Assembly: GCA_028583605.1 (NCBI GenBank)
Contig: CM053333.1
Coordinates: forward strand, 30,173,302 to 30,237,301
DNA length: 64,000 nucleotides
From: Dastarcus helophoroides
Taxonomy: Eukaryota; Arthropoda; Insecta; Coleoptera; Bothrideridae
Direction: 5' to 3'
Shown here: positions 55,401 to 62,482 of the stretch, piece after piece
Position numbering within the stretch: position 1 is the stretch's first letter
Layout: the number at the start of each line of letters is the position of its first letter
Notes under the pieces: model-generated
What the model saw: only the letters and a program-made list of their open reading frames with translations
What the model was told of the DNA's origin: nothing
Databases searched by the model: none
Made by a program: the position numbers and the translations under genes

Positions 55401-55719
55401 CTTCGAAAGAGTTCTAGAAAAAGGTCGCAGGCTTTCGTGGTCACATCGCACTTGGAAAAAACTAAAAATTTATAAAAAGAAATCCTGAAATGTTAAATTT
55501 TCTTATTGACATTTTAAGAAAAAGTGGGTTGTTTTCAAAAATTATTATTTTTGCAGTAATTGTCATGATTCAATTAAAACATTAATTGTTACCCAGTTGT
55601 GAACTAGGTTTATAAAGAAAAAGTGCCATGTATTCGTTTTGTTTCAGGGTGGTGATGAGAAGGTCGACCGCCGGGCTCCGAAGGTGGATGACGAAAAAGA
55701 TTTTCCTTCCTTGGGTTAA
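34220..55719 (+). CDS. vig: Vig/SERBP1-like RNA-binding protein, 8 coding exons
   Basis: Exons: 34220-34460, 34579-34720, 42211-42474, 47372-47455, 47509-47583, 47633-47822, 47874-48074, 55648-55719. All boundaries are GT/AG and the joined frame is 1269 nt (422 residues). It is recognised as the HABP4/PAI-RBP1 family (Drosophila vig, vertebrate SERBP1, yeast Stm1). The N-terminal Stm1-type start is MENTYGIGVTNRYALFLDD, followed by an Arg-Gly-rich GERGDR/TERGDR tract (about 150-182), SGSHNWGSHKD (about 227-237), LTLDEWKAQRAG (about 288-299) and a C-terminal RG-rich stretch before DEKDFPSLG. Family members bind RNA, associate with ribosomes (dormant 80S) and, in Drosophila, with RISC and heterochromatin. 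No membrane or signal sequence is present. Introns 2, 3 and 7 are swollen by transposons, and introns 3 and 7 also hold an H/ACA snoRNA pair. Confidence 0.94.
34579..34720 (+). CDS. vig: vig exon 2
   Basis: Residues 81-128. The acceptor is atttgcag and the donor gtaagt. The sequence is low-complexity, Asn/Arg-rich (RNYNKFNNENREEWNNRRNR), typical of the disordered RNA-binding part. Confidence 0.92.
34721..35472 (+). other. Start of vig intron 2, possibly structured
   Basis: Non-repetitive sequence unlike the satellite. Several perfect stems are visible: CATGTG/CACATG around 34914-34928, TATCCT/AGGATA (34962-34981) and CAACGAAAAC with GTTTTCGTTG (34983-35030). No H/ACA or C/D box arrangement could be completed, so no RNA gene is called. 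Confidence 0.4.
35477..35703. mobile_element. piggyBac-type MITE with TTAA duplication
   Basis: A 227-bp near-palindrome flanked by TTAA on both sides (35473-35476 and 35704-35707). The right end reads GGTCCGAAAGGG, the left TCCTTTCGAGACC, giving CCCTTTCG-type termini. The arms pair along most of their length (for example TTTTAACCCAAAATAG against CTATTTTGGGTTAAAA). It has no coding capacity. The TTAA target and CCCTTT ends are those of piggyBac-superfamily elements. Confidence 0.8.
35708..37115. other. vig intron 2: satellite and one non-repetitive island
   Basis: Mostly degenerate satellite. From about 36480 to 36850 there is a more complex island (relatively GC-rich, including GGCGATGCAGGCGGTAGG followed by a B-box-like GGTTTTCGATCCC) that could be a short interspersed repeat. 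No second copy is in the window. Confidence 0.4.
37116..37223 (-). repeat. LINE-A 3' end fragment
   Basis: Minus-strand LINE-A tail: A-run (T-rich at 37116-37126), AAGTTTAATCCACTCGC and the codons before the stop. It is 5'-truncated after about 95 bp and lies antisense in vig intron 2. Confidence 0.85.
37636..37748 (+). repeat. Short tandem array around GTCACGAAATTTCG
   Basis: Four to five imperfect units of about 25-28 bp (T-run, GTCACGAAATTTCG and variants). It is a local amplification of the satellite word with a GTCAC addition. Confidence 0.6.
37960..39242 (-). mobile_element. mariner element, complete ends
   Basis: 1283 bp with terminal inverted repeats (left TTGGGTTGTTCGGAAAGTAA; right, reversed, TCGGATTGTTCGGAAATAAT) and TA target duplications (37958-37959 and 39243-39244). 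The length and ends fit a full-length mariner. The transposase frame is on the minus strand. It is inserted in vig intron 2 in antisense orientation. Confidence 0.92.
38041..39059 (-). pseudogene. mariner transposase, broken
   Basis: Starts MENDKQHFRHILLFYYRKG at 39059. The N-terminal HTH region (LTVRQCQNWFAKFRSGNFDV, SGRPAE) is intact. The first catalytic Asp is in TGDEKW, the second in HQDNARPH and the third in YSPDLVPSDYYLF, giving the mariner D,D34D layout. An in-frame TGA (38562-38564) follows VKRKRS, where relatives have Trp, and a frameshift lies near 38480. The element cannot encode active transposase although all three catalytic residues persist. Confidence 0.9.
39245..40353. repeat. 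Degenerate AT-rich satellite
   Basis: vig intron 2. Satellite words of mixed orientation, with a short less repetitive stretch near 39400-39600. No gene is seen. Confidence 0.55.
40354..40584. mobile_element. 231-bp fold-back element
   Basis: The outer arms are a perfect 22-bp inverted repeat (GTTTCACCCCTTTACCACAT... at 40354-40375, mirrored at 40563-40584). The inner arms (40376-40429 with about 40487-40543) are a near-perfect inverted repeat of ~55 bp containing GCGATACGTATTTCGCCAGC. A ~20-bp AT insertion separates inner and outer arms on the right. No flanking duplication was found and there is no ORF. It is best read as a MITE or fold-back transposon of unassigned superfamily. Confidence 0.75.
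40814..41607 (+). mobile_element. Dispersed non-autonomous element, copy 1
   Basis: Related along its length to 61505-62197. The right end reads (reversed) TAGGGATGCAACATCG, a hAT-like terminus, preceded by ATCGATGTTT repeats. The interior has satellite words in both orientations around a unique core with ACACCCTACTGCCATCTGTC. A 28-bp array (41291-41399) is expanded here only. The left terminus is not defined. No coding capacity. Confidence 0.65.
41291..41399 (+). repeat. 28-bp tandem array in the element
   Basis: Four units of AATTTCAATTAAACTCGAAA... (28 bp each) with few mismatches. The homologous place in the 61.5-kb copy has a single unit. Confidence 0.8.
41608..42210. other. End of vig intron 2 with a pogo-like end
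   Basis: Mostly unassigned AT-rich sequence. At about 41885-41995 a terminus reading (reversed) CAGTCAAACCTCCCTATACC resembles Tigger/pogo ends, with an internal near-repeat (CCTCCATTTGACGAACG). The opposite end is not seen. The last bases are the exon 3 acceptor. Confidence 0.4.
42211..42474 (+). CDS. vig: vig exon 3 with RG-rich repeats
   Basis: Residues 128-216. The acceptor is atttttctag and the donor gtaagt. It carries GERGDR, TERGER, TERGDR, TERGDR units encoded by 18-bp DNA repeats (about 42295-42364), then PRGPRRPFDDRRGKREFDRQ. Arg-rich units like these bind RNA and are typical methylarginine sites in the family. Confidence 0.93.
42295..42364 (+). repeat. Coding 18-bp repeat in vig exon 3
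   Basis: Nearly four units close to GAACGTGGGGACCGTACC, each giving six residues (E-R-G-D/E-R-T). The period is a multiple of three, so copy-number change keeps the frame. Confidence 0.8.
42475..43714. other. Start of vig intron 3
   Basis: AT-rich and largely non-repetitive until about 43440, where satellite words begin. No gene, snoRNA box pair or defined element was found. Confidence 0.45.
43715..43809 (+). repeat. Minisatellite CAACATTTTGTGACCCAAGG
   Basis: Five consecutive units, two of 20 bp and then three of 19 bp (one T fewer), the last incomplete. The units are otherwise identical, showing recent expansion. Unrelated to the AT-rich satellite. Confidence 0.92.
43810..44410. repeat. 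Degenerate AT-rich satellite
   Basis: vig intron 3, mixed orientation, no other feature. Confidence 0.55.
44411..44652. mobile_element. pogo/Tigger-type MITE
   Basis: 242 bp with perfect 25-bp terminal inverted repeats: CAGTAGACTCCCGCTAAAGT... at 44411 and its reverse complement ending at 44652. There is no ORF. The flanks are TG on both sides rather than the TA expected, so the target duplication may have mutated. CAGTAGACTC-type ends are characteristic of pogo-group elements. Confidence 0.85.
44653..46908. repeat. vig intron 3 satellite and unassigned sequence
   Basis: Satellite in purine orientation dominates 45300-46450 (GTCGAAATTTTGAAAAA words). 46450-46908 is less repetitive, with a TATATATATATGG run (about 46727) and a CCCCATGAGGGGCGAGGCGGGG patch (about 46748-46769). 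The 64-codon frame at 46123 is a satellite by-product. Confidence 0.55.
46909..47042 (+). ncRNA. H/ACA box snoRNA, copy 1 (vig intron 3)
   Basis: Hairpin 1: GCAAGGT (46911) pairs with ACCTTGC (46963-46969), with an internal pocket and an upper stem GAAAACT/AGTTTTC. H box ATATAA (46971-46976, ANANNA). Hairpin 2: a lower stem of AT pairs, an upper stem CTCAATATT/AATATTGAG, then 16 nt to ACA (47037-47039), three bases before the 3' end. The length of about 134 nt suits an insect H/ACA RNA, which guides pseudouridylation in the nucleolus or Cajal body. A related copy lies at 51603-51737. The target RNA is not assigned. The intronic sense-strand location is the normal arrangement for insect snoRNAs. 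Confidence 0.8.
47372..47455 (+). CDS. vig: vig exon 4
   Basis: Residues 216-244. It is chosen by the acceptor aatgcag, which makes the join T-HGYRGVKHIDKRDGSGSHNW, a hallmark block of the family (RGGSGSHNWGS in relatives). The donor is gtaagc. The polypyrimidine tract is weak. Confidence 0.9.
47509..47583 (+). CDS. vig: vig exon 5
   Basis: Residues 244-269 (EADNKPIDADQSWGEIEKND). The acceptor is aattacag and the donor gtaagt. It is flanked by very short introns of about 50 bp. Confidence 0.9.
47633..47822 (+). CDS. vig: vig exon 6
   Basis: Residues 269-332. An acidic lead (APEAETAPAEEEPKE) is followed by the conserved LTLDEWKAQRAGRVVKPTFN and IRKAGEGEDPNQWKK. The acceptor is aattttag and the donor gtaagt. 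Confidence 0.94.
47874..48074 (+). CDS. vig: vig exon 7
   Basis: Residues 333-399 (67 codons, phase 0 at both ends). ESEEEEYDVNEYPQRVGRQK is followed by the LDIDIQFND block and an RG-rich segment (GAGRGKGPRSGPRGSRPNQR). The donor is gtaatt. A decayed duplicate of its 3' end lies just downstream. Confidence 0.93.
48075..48286 (+). pseudogene. Decayed duplicate of vig exon 7 end
   Basis: From about 48180 to 48262 the sequence resembles the last ~70 bp of exon 7 and its donor: GAACTGATAAACGTCCTCAT here versus GAACTGATAGACGTCCTCGT in the exon (about 48050), followed by aaggtcatttttcacagttag versus gaggtaattttttagttg. Small deletions and stops prevent coding. It lies between exon 7 and the Tigger element. 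Confidence 0.7.
48287..50713 (-). mobile_element. Tigger/pogo element, complete ends
   Basis: 2427 bp with ~23-bp terminal inverted repeats (CACCAATACCTCACTTTGCG; reversed right end CACCAATACCTCGCTCTACG) and TA target duplications (48285-48286, 50714-50715). The ATACCTC core resembles known Tigger ends. It encodes one transposase on the minus strand, antisense in vig intron 7. Confidence 0.93.
48651..50250 (-). pseudogene. Tigger transposase, one frameshift and catalytic D to N
   Basis: Starts MSGKGAAGRITKNKKKPISL at 50250. Order: CENP-B-type psq helix-turn-helix (LETKLDILRRFDKGKKAVDL), a second Tc5/CENPB-type HTH (IPLSKMVIQTKAKSLFDDIK, QGWFERFK), then the DDE domain. A frameshift at about 49740 interrupts the frame after TATERYP. 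The first acidic site reads FNVNETG (AAC codon, plus 49680-49682) where the family has Asp. The other two Asp are in LVDNAPGHP and QPMDQRV. The unbroken length would be about 530 codons. Otherwise very well preserved, suggesting a fairly recent insertion. A host function is not indicated. Confidence 0.9.
50824..51573. mobile_element. 750-bp element with ~230-bp inverted arms
   Basis: The left arm (50824-51055) and right arm (about 51345-51573) are inverted copies with about 80-85% match by eye. Landmarks are AGTGTAGTATTTTT at the left edge against AAAAACTACACT on the right, AAAACTTGACATAAGCCAAC against GTTGGCCTATGTCTAGTTT, and TTTAGAATTTAAAGATCTAT near the inner edge of the right arm. The 290-bp centre has no ORF. 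It is a non-autonomous long-TIR transposon or fold-back element, superfamily unknown. Confidence 0.8.
51603..51737 (+). ncRNA. H/ACA box snoRNA, copy 2 (vig intron 7)
   Basis: Paralogue of 46909-47042. Hairpin 1 lower stem GCAAGGT (51605)/ACCTTGC (51657-51663) with an identical pocket, and upper stem GGAAACT/AGTTTTT held by G-U pairs. H box ATAGAA (51665-51670). Hairpin 2 has a perfect lower stem TGCAAATT/AATTTGCA, upper stem CTCAACATT/AATGTTGAG, and ACA (51732-51734) 16 nt after the upper stem. The first box H sequence, stem bases and loops have diverged from copy 1 while pairing and pocket are retained, which points to a functional RNA. Confidence 0.83.
51738..52829. other. vig intron 7 middle, with a non-repetitive island
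   Basis: AT-rich to about 52340. A more complex, comparatively GC-rich island spans about 52390-52700 (TGCGGACGTGGAGCGGATGC, CGCACGCAAGCGGC). Its 65-codon frame at 52562 has no known domain. It could be a transposon fragment, but no copy or ends were found. Confidence 0.4.
52830..54602. repeat. Degenerate AT-rich satellite
   Basis: vig intron 7. Satellite words of mixed orientation. Frames at 52839, 53251, 53748 and 54150 are by-products with Lys/Phe/Leu-rich content. Confidence 0.6.
54603..54894 (-). pseudogene. LINE-D 3' fragment
   Basis: Minus-strand copy of the LINE-D tail: zinc knuckle (CRGCLEEAESVEHVMCHCPA), then TLGDFWPSVATLREAHPRDV and LFNKVGWLNE before the stop, then the 3' end GGCCTAAACTTTAGGCAACC. 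In this copy the C-terminal frame is open, whereas the 8.4-kb copy has a stop after TLGDF. It is 5'-truncated at about 54894. Confidence 0.85.
54895..55647. repeat. End of vig intron 7, satellite
   Basis: Degenerate satellite up to about 55500, then ordinary AT-rich sequence with the exon 8 acceptor. No gene is seen on either strand. Confidence 0.55.
55648..55719 (+). CDS. vig: vig exon 8 with stop codon
   Basis: Residues 400-422 and TAA at 55717-55719. The acceptor is gtttcag. It ends VDDEKDFPSLG, matching the acidic-aromatic C terminus of SERBP1-type proteins. It is 7.6 kb from exon 7. Confidence 0.93.
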   Translation, partial: GGDEKVDRRAPKVDDEKDFPSLG

Positions 55720-57340
55720 ACGATCGTCCACGGTCCATTTTTACAAGGCACTCATTCATTGGCACTATAGTGGACAATACCCTTGAAAAAAAATCATCTG
55801 TACATTTGGATTTAACTTTGAAATATTCATTTATATTGGTACAAACTCCCATTTTATAGCAAAAACATTAGGATTAATTAGTTGGTTTTTTGAAATGTAC
55901 TTCAGTGTAGACTGTGAACCCAAATGGGTGGTTGGTTACTAGTCACAGTGTAAAAGCTATACATTGTTAAACAGTTTTAGTGGCTGCTCATTTAATATAA
56001 ATTTCAATTGGTTTGTCAATTTTCATTAATGTATTCGTTATTTTGTGTATTTTTGACTTGACAAGTAAAATTTGTATGTTCCATACCAATTAGCGTCATG
56101 TTATTGAATACATATAGATGAGTAACATACTCAATAATGCAATTTCTAACTCTTGCCTGGTCATTTTATATTGTCAAAATTTGGTTTGTTAATAAGTGTT
56201 CAATAACAAAGCCAAGGCAGAGTTACGACTCTGGGTAACTTCATAGTTATTTTTGGCACCTGACATTTTAGGCTTTCATTGAAACAAAATTTATTTTTTT
56301 AAATTGTTGACTGATAAGTTGCTGGATAATAGCAGTGTTTAAGTTCCCTTACTATACTTAAATACTGCTATCTAGTAGAGCTGTACATAGTTCATTATCA
56401 TATGTTGGGTGTCCTAACATGGGGTACTATTTAGTGATATAATTGGTGGGAATTATTTTATTATCCTTTTCAAAAGTTCCCACATTTCTTCCAATAACCC
56501 CTAAAGATATTTTTAATCAAACTGAATTGTTACCTAGGTTTTATTTTAAAAAAGCCAACATATCTGTAATTCTACCTTTTCAATTTTTACCTGTGGTTAT
56601 GAATTCTAACTGTAATGCATATTTTTTAAGAATTTTACTATATTAAATTAGCATTAAACAGTTGTTTTATTTAATTTTAACTTAATGGATCTTGTGCATT
56701 AAATTACACATACAATTTTTAAAATCATAAATTATTCTCCTTTAATAATATTTGGAATTCATACAAATTAGATATCACCCTGGGAAAAGTGGCTTTTATA
56801 ATTCTGTTTTAAGAATTAAAGTGAGCTTCTAATTTATAAGCTGGTAACATAAAAAGTGATTAAAAATATTCTGTGTTGGTGAAGGGAGGGTTAATTCTTG
56901 GATCATTCCTTCCGGACAATATTTGAAATATTGTGGATAAGATGGGGCTTTGAGCCCGTAAGGTCTTATCTACTGGTGCTAAAAGGCTCGCTTATAGTAC
57001 AGCCAACCCAACTTATTCATAGGATTAAGTTTTTGCTTCATTTCACGATTCAAAGGACTGATTCTGATATTTCTAGAATCATCAGCCATGTTTTGTAAGT
57101 TTCTCATTTTACCATTGAAGTTGTTTATTAATACTGCATGCAAGTTATACTTAGGTTTTTGTTAAGTTTTCGGTTATCTCTTTTTTTTTGAAAAATGGGA
57201 AATTGACATCTTATGTTATATGATTAGAAAACGCTTGTTCATTTTTGTCAATATAGTTTTTAAGATAAATAATTGTGGCTTTTTGTAACTATTTGTTTTG
57301 TGATTTGTTTTATTTCAAAAAAAATAATAATAAAAATAGT
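55720..57340 (+). other. vig 3' UTR (probable)
   Basis: About 1.6 kb downstream of the vig stop lacks satellite and transposon sequence, in contrast to everything around it, which suggests a long 3' UTR as in other SERBP1-type genes. AATAATAATAAAAATAG at about 57323-57339 offers a poly(A) signal. Frames at 56443 and 56898 show no domain. The end of the transcript is inferred. Confidence 0.5.
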
Positions 57341-57605
57341 GTCACCAGAGTGGTAATTATTGGGTTTTATATGATTACATCTTAACATGTAAATATTCTG
57401 TCAAAAAGGCGGAATATTAAACGAAAAATATGTTAAACATAATAACAAAATTTTACCAGTTAAATAATATCGAGGGATATTTGAAAAATAAAAATTCATT
57501 ACAGTCGTATGCAATTTATTGTGTCAAACCTAAATCAACAAAGATTTTTCAAAAGGTAAGTGTGTAATTGTTTAATCTATATTATTATGCGCTCAATTGT
57601 AACAC

Positions 57606-58680
57606 AAGTGGCGGCTGGTCCTATAGAGCGCAAGAGCGCGCGCACCTTGTGAAATAAGTGATTAATTTTTTTCTGTTTAATGTAAAAGACATTTTTAAGT
57701 ACTAAATAAAGATCTCTTAATTAACTAATACTTGTGCATTACTTGGTATAAAGTGCGCATATCTTTTATTCCATTATGAGGAAATTTAAATAAGTTGGTG
57801 CGCTCAGAACTAAGCACTTAGCGTGGCTGCTGTACGATTTCTATCAACGGCATCCTCGCGTTACGTAGAAACAATAAACTACGGAGCGCGCGTTAAAGTT
57901 GGCGCAGTACGCCGCTCCCCCACGGGATGTTGTCGGATGATGAGTACGAGACAGAGGTTGAAGTGAAACATTTATGGTTCATGTGATAAGATTTCTGTTA
58001 CAACTTTTGTGTATTAATTTTGTTTCGAAATGAAGAGTAGATTTTCTTATCGTCAATTAATTATAATTCGACTATCTAATTTTTAACATAAAAAGAAGTC
58101 ATAGGAGTTACAAATTTTATTACGTGTAATACATCTGCAATCAATCTGGCAGCAGCATATCTTGTTACATCTGTCCGCGTTGTCTGTTATTGTTGTGATT
58201 GGCTGATTTGTATGATTTAAATATTTAAACAAATTTTAAAATGAGTGACACAGACTGAACATTTTGAAGGTTTAAAACTATAAATGTTCAATCATTTAAA
58301 TTATAATAAAAGTTACGAGAATGTTTCGTGTATTATTATTATACATTACTACTTAACGAGGAAAAACAAGTAGCGATGCAAACGATAGTTTGATGTTTTC
58401 AAAACATCCGTATATCGTTTGTAAACATCAATGTTTCAATATCGATTCTAAAACATAAAAAATATCGATACATCGTTCAGTTTACAAACGATGTTTGAGA
58501 AATCGATGTATCGTATCGCGATGGAATTAGCGCCATCTGTTGCATAGAATTAATATTGATGGTACAAATGATGACAAAATTTTGTAACTAGTCGCTTGAT
58601 GGCAGCAGTGTATATTTAACAAATTGATACTGAAGCTTAGCGGCAGTCATACAAACAGTACAATTCATAGTTTAGATATT
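57606..58680. other. Left part of the composite element
   Basis: Contains the CG-rich subterminal region and, at about 58370-58545, a cluster of ATCGATGTTT/AAACATCGAT words like those at the right edges of the 41.6- and 62.2-kb repeats, followed by GCGCCATCTGTTGC. It may be a diverged member of that family. No gene is seen. Confidence 0.45.
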
Positions 58681-59339
58681 TTTATTTGGCAACTTATTAA
58701 AACATAAATATTGAAAGAAAAATGAGAATTTTTAGAAAAGTATTAATTTGAAAACTCGAAACTATAAACAGAATGTTCACAATTATTTACTATTTATTTA
58801 ATATTTAGAAAAAATCTTATCTATCAAGATTTCTAGTTTGAACTTCAAATATTCAGTTTCTTTAAGACAACTTACTTTAGATAAATTTCCCTTTTTTGAA
58901 CTTTTAATTTTGTTAATTTCGTATTTTAATTGAAAACCTCTAGAAAAAAGTCGAAATTTTCTTAAAAAAGATAAACATTTCTAGAAATAGACCAATTTTC
59001 AAGTTAGAAATAAAAATGTCCAAATTATAACCTAAACAGAATTCTAAAAATTTCGGACCTAATTTCCAAATTTGGAATATTTAAAAAGTTGTCAATTTTT
59101 AAATAAATAAATCTTCATATTTAATACAAGAAATTATAAATTTTTATCAAAATTCCTTGTTTAAATTTGAAAATTGCATACTTTTTAATTCCAAATTTTT
59201 TTAGAAATCTCGAACCTTTCCTGAAATTGTCTATTAAATTTTTATTTTTTTAAATTTTGGTTTTTCCGAATTGTTTTCCCCAAATCCGGACTTTAATCTA
59301 AAAGTTTTATCGAAATTTTGAACATTTTTTTTTTAATAT
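58681..59339. repeat. Degenerate AT-rich satellite
   Basis: Mixed orientation, interrupted by the solo LTR that follows. Confidence 0.55.
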
Positions 59340-59689
59340 TGTTAGGGGCTTATCGGTTCAATTGATTACACTTATCGAATAAGACCCACTTTATTACTGA
59401 ACTCAACTTGGATCACCACAATTTACAATTAACTCACTTCTACTAACTTACTAATTGCACTGATTCTAACTGACTGACTCGAGGGAAAGCTGACCGCCTT
59501 TTTATAGTTTTGGCCGCCGGCTTCCAGAATTTTCGGCAGATAAGGCTTATCGAATGCCGAAATTTCTGGAACGCTTATCTGCCGTTTGTTTCGTTATCGC
59601 GGTCGCTTTCCCCTTATCAGAACCTTCTAGAAACTTTTTTTATTTACTAAATTCTACAATTCTATTACATCTATTTACATTGCGTTACA
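59340..59689 (-). mobile_element. Solo LTR (TGTAAC family), copy 3
   Basis: A 350-bp LTR (TGTTAGGGGC...GCGTTACA on the plus strand) with a 4-bp target duplication ATAT (59336-59339 and 59690-59693). Close to the 18-kb copy, it carries the same GGAAAGCTGACCGCC and AGATAAGGCTTATCG blocks. The minus strand TATA region is altered to ACTATAAAAAGG. Confidence 0.9.
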
Positions 59690-59693
59690 ATAT

Positions 59694-61504
59694 TTAATAT
59701 TAAAGTGGAAAATTTTAGAACTTTCAGTTTAGCTTTTAAATGTTAAGTTTCTACCCATGTATGTCTATAATTTCGAAATGTCTGTTTTGTTTGAAAAATT
59801 TAAACTTCAAATGTACTCTTTGGCTCAAAAATTTTTTTTACAAAATTCGACTTTTTCAAAATATCCAATTTTTTGGAAATCTTGCCTTTTTATTGAACAT
59901 TTTAACTTTTTATGAAAATGTCTAAATTTTTCAAAATTTTGACTAATTAAAAATTTTCGTATTTTTTCCGTTTTTTAAAATTTCTAGTTTTTCGAAAATT
60001 TGGAACTTTTTGAAAATTTCGATTTTCAAAAAATTTTGGATTCTTCTGAAAATTTTGAATTTTTACATTTTTTACTCTTTTTTTTGTGAATTACTAAGAC
60101 TCAAAGCTTGGCTTTTTTAAGAGTTGGCATTTTCAAAAACTGCTGTGACTTTTATAAAAAGTTTGAGTTTATATAAAAATTTCGAATTGTTTTCGAAAAT
60201 CTGACATTTTTTCTGAATATGTTAATTTTTTATGAAAATTCAATATTTTTCAAAATTTCAACTTTTAATTTCTTCAAAATGTTAATTTATTTTTCAAAAT
60301 TGTGGCTTTTTAAAAAATTTCGAAATTTTTTAGATATTTTTATTTTTAAAATTCCTTGGATTTTTCTAAACATTTCACTTTTTATCAGAAACTTACGTTT
60401 TTTTTTTAATTTCAATGTTTTGTAATTGTCGATTATTTTTTCATTCTGATGTTATTTTAAAATCTATTTTGAAAAATTCAGATGTTTTCAAGTCACATTT
60501 TTTCAAAATTTCACCTATTTTTAAAATTCTGGCTATTTCTCAAAATTTCGAATTTTTCGTTAAATCTTTACTTTTCCAAAATTACATTTTTTTAAGTTAA
60601 ATTAGAACCACTTTTAAAAAAGTTTGGCATTCTTGAAAATTTCATTTTTTCATTAAAAAAATTGAAATTTTTTTAAAGGCATCTTTTGAAACTTTCCAGA
60701 TGTCTTAAAAATTTGGACTTTCTTTTTAAACATTTCGATATCTTTCAATTTTCAACAGTATTTAAAAATTTTGTCCTCTTTGAAATTTTGACTATTTTAC
60801 AAAATTTCGACCTTTTTTGAAAATCTTTACTTTGGTCAAAATTACAATTTATCTTCAAATGAAATTAGTAAAAATAAATTTCGCTTTTTTTTGAAAATCG
60901 GATATTTTCAATTTTTTTTTAAAATGTTGTCTTGAACTTTTTGACTATTTCTTTCAGAATTTCCACATTTTTGGAAATTTTGACTTTTATGAAAATGTCG
61001 ATATTTTTCTAAATTTTAACTTGAAATTTCGATTCAAAATTCGTCGGTTAAAATTACGACTTTCTCAAAAATTTGAAATGTTTTCAAACATTTCGTTTTT
61101 TAAAAATTTTCGAATTCTTTTTTTTTAATTAGTGCGACTTAAACATTTTCAAAATTTGATATTTCCTCAAAACTTCGCTTTTTTTAAATTCCGACTTTTA
61201 TAAAGTTTGGCATTTTTACAAAATTTTGCCAGACATTTTGAAAAAAAGTTTTATCGAAGTTTAGACTTTTTTTGAAAAATCTAAATTTTTTATGAAAATT
61301 TTAACGTTTCAAAATTTAACTTTTTCTTTTAAATTTCCGAAGTTCCTCAAAATTTTAGGTTCTGTTTCAAAATGTTGGGTATTTTAAAAATGTTGACGTT
61401 TTTAAAATTCGTTTATTTTTCAAAATTCCAAAATTTGTAATAAACCAGATATTTTTTTTATAAATTTTAGTTTTTTCTCGAAATTTGAGTTTTTTTTTGA
61501 CATT
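59694..61504 (-). repeat. Long pyrimidine-strand degenerate satellite tract
   Basis: Same motif as 9471-11750 but reversed: TTTTTCAAAATTTTGAC words dominate the plus strand for ~1.7 kb. Frames at 59740, 60219 and 60415 are by-products rich in Phe/Leu/Lys. Confidence 0.8.
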
Positions 61505-62197
61505 TTATAAAAAATAATCAAAGAAATTAGGCGAGGAAAGACCATCAACCAATAAACAGTGTTAGAAACTTCGAGTTTAAAGGCGAATTGTCGAGTTTTC
61601 CTCGAAATTTCGACTCCAATCTCGAAATATTAATTTTTTTTTCAAAATTCCAGGAGTAAAGTCAAAATTTCGACTTTAATCTCAAATTTCGACTTTAACC
61701 TGAAAATTTCGAGAAAAAAGTCGAAATTTTGGTTATTAATAATTGAAGTAGCTGAACACATCCTACCGCCATCTGTCAATATTGTATGCCTAACCTAATT
61801 TTCGTGTATATTTATGGTCGAATGTTCGAGATTAAAGTCGAAATTTTGACTTTGACCTTATAATTTCTAGAAAACAGTTGAAATTTCCAAATTGAAGGCG
61901 AAATTATGAAAAAAAAGGCAAAATTTCGAGATTAGAGTCAAAACTTTGACGAAATTTCGAGAAAAAAGTGGCAATTCCAATTAAACTCGGAATTAAAAAA
62001 AGTTCTTTTTAAGTTGATGTCCTTTTCTACACTTTTCGAATTTTGACTTCTTTAACTCGCAATTAAATATTTAAAAAACATCAGAAAAATATCGATGTAT
62101 CGATACCGAATACCGATGTTTAAGACATCGATGTTTCATTGAAAAAAATATCGATGTTCAAACCTCGATGCTTTTTTGAACGATGTTGCATCCCTAA
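61505..62197 (+). mobile_element. Dispersed non-autonomous element, copy 2
   Basis: Homologue of 40814-41607, with the same left sequence (GAAATTAGGCGAGGAAAGAC), core (CCGCCATCTGTCAATATTGT) and right ATCGATGTTT cluster ending GATGTTGCATCCCTA (a hAT-like terminus when reversed). It lacks the 28-bp array expansion. No coding capacity. Confidence 0.7.
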
Positions 62198-62299
62198 AAA
62201 CAAGTACTTAACTGTGAAAACCATTTGGTATTTGGTTCTAAATTATAGAAAAAATAGTTCGTCGAATAAACACCCACCACTAATTATGACATTGTCAGT

Positions 62300-62482
62300 A
62301 TGCGTGAAAATTTGAAGAGTATGTTTGTCAGTGTTAGTGCTTCAGGTTTTAGAAGATTTAATTGTGTTTTTAAAATGAACAGGATTTTTATATTAAAAAA
62401 CGATTTTGGTATACTTCCACTAGAAGAAAAAGTGAAAATAAAAGAACTAGGTAGGCGTTTGCCAGTGTTAAAATTGGAATAA
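62300..62482 (+). pseudogene. Possible hAT transposase N-terminal fragment
   Basis: A 60-codon frame ending ILKNDFGILPLEEKVKIKEL, GRRLPVLKLE. This resembles the short conserved segment (KIKELGRP.P.L) preceding the zinc finger of ZMYM/TTF-type hAT transposases. It lies inside the composite element near its right end. The match is from memory of the family and short, so it is tentative. Confidence 0.35.

Noticed and set aside
55610..55852. 80-codon minus-strand frame over vig exon 8
   Set aside because: It overlaps the vig final exon and 3' UTR antisense, and has no domain or promoter support.
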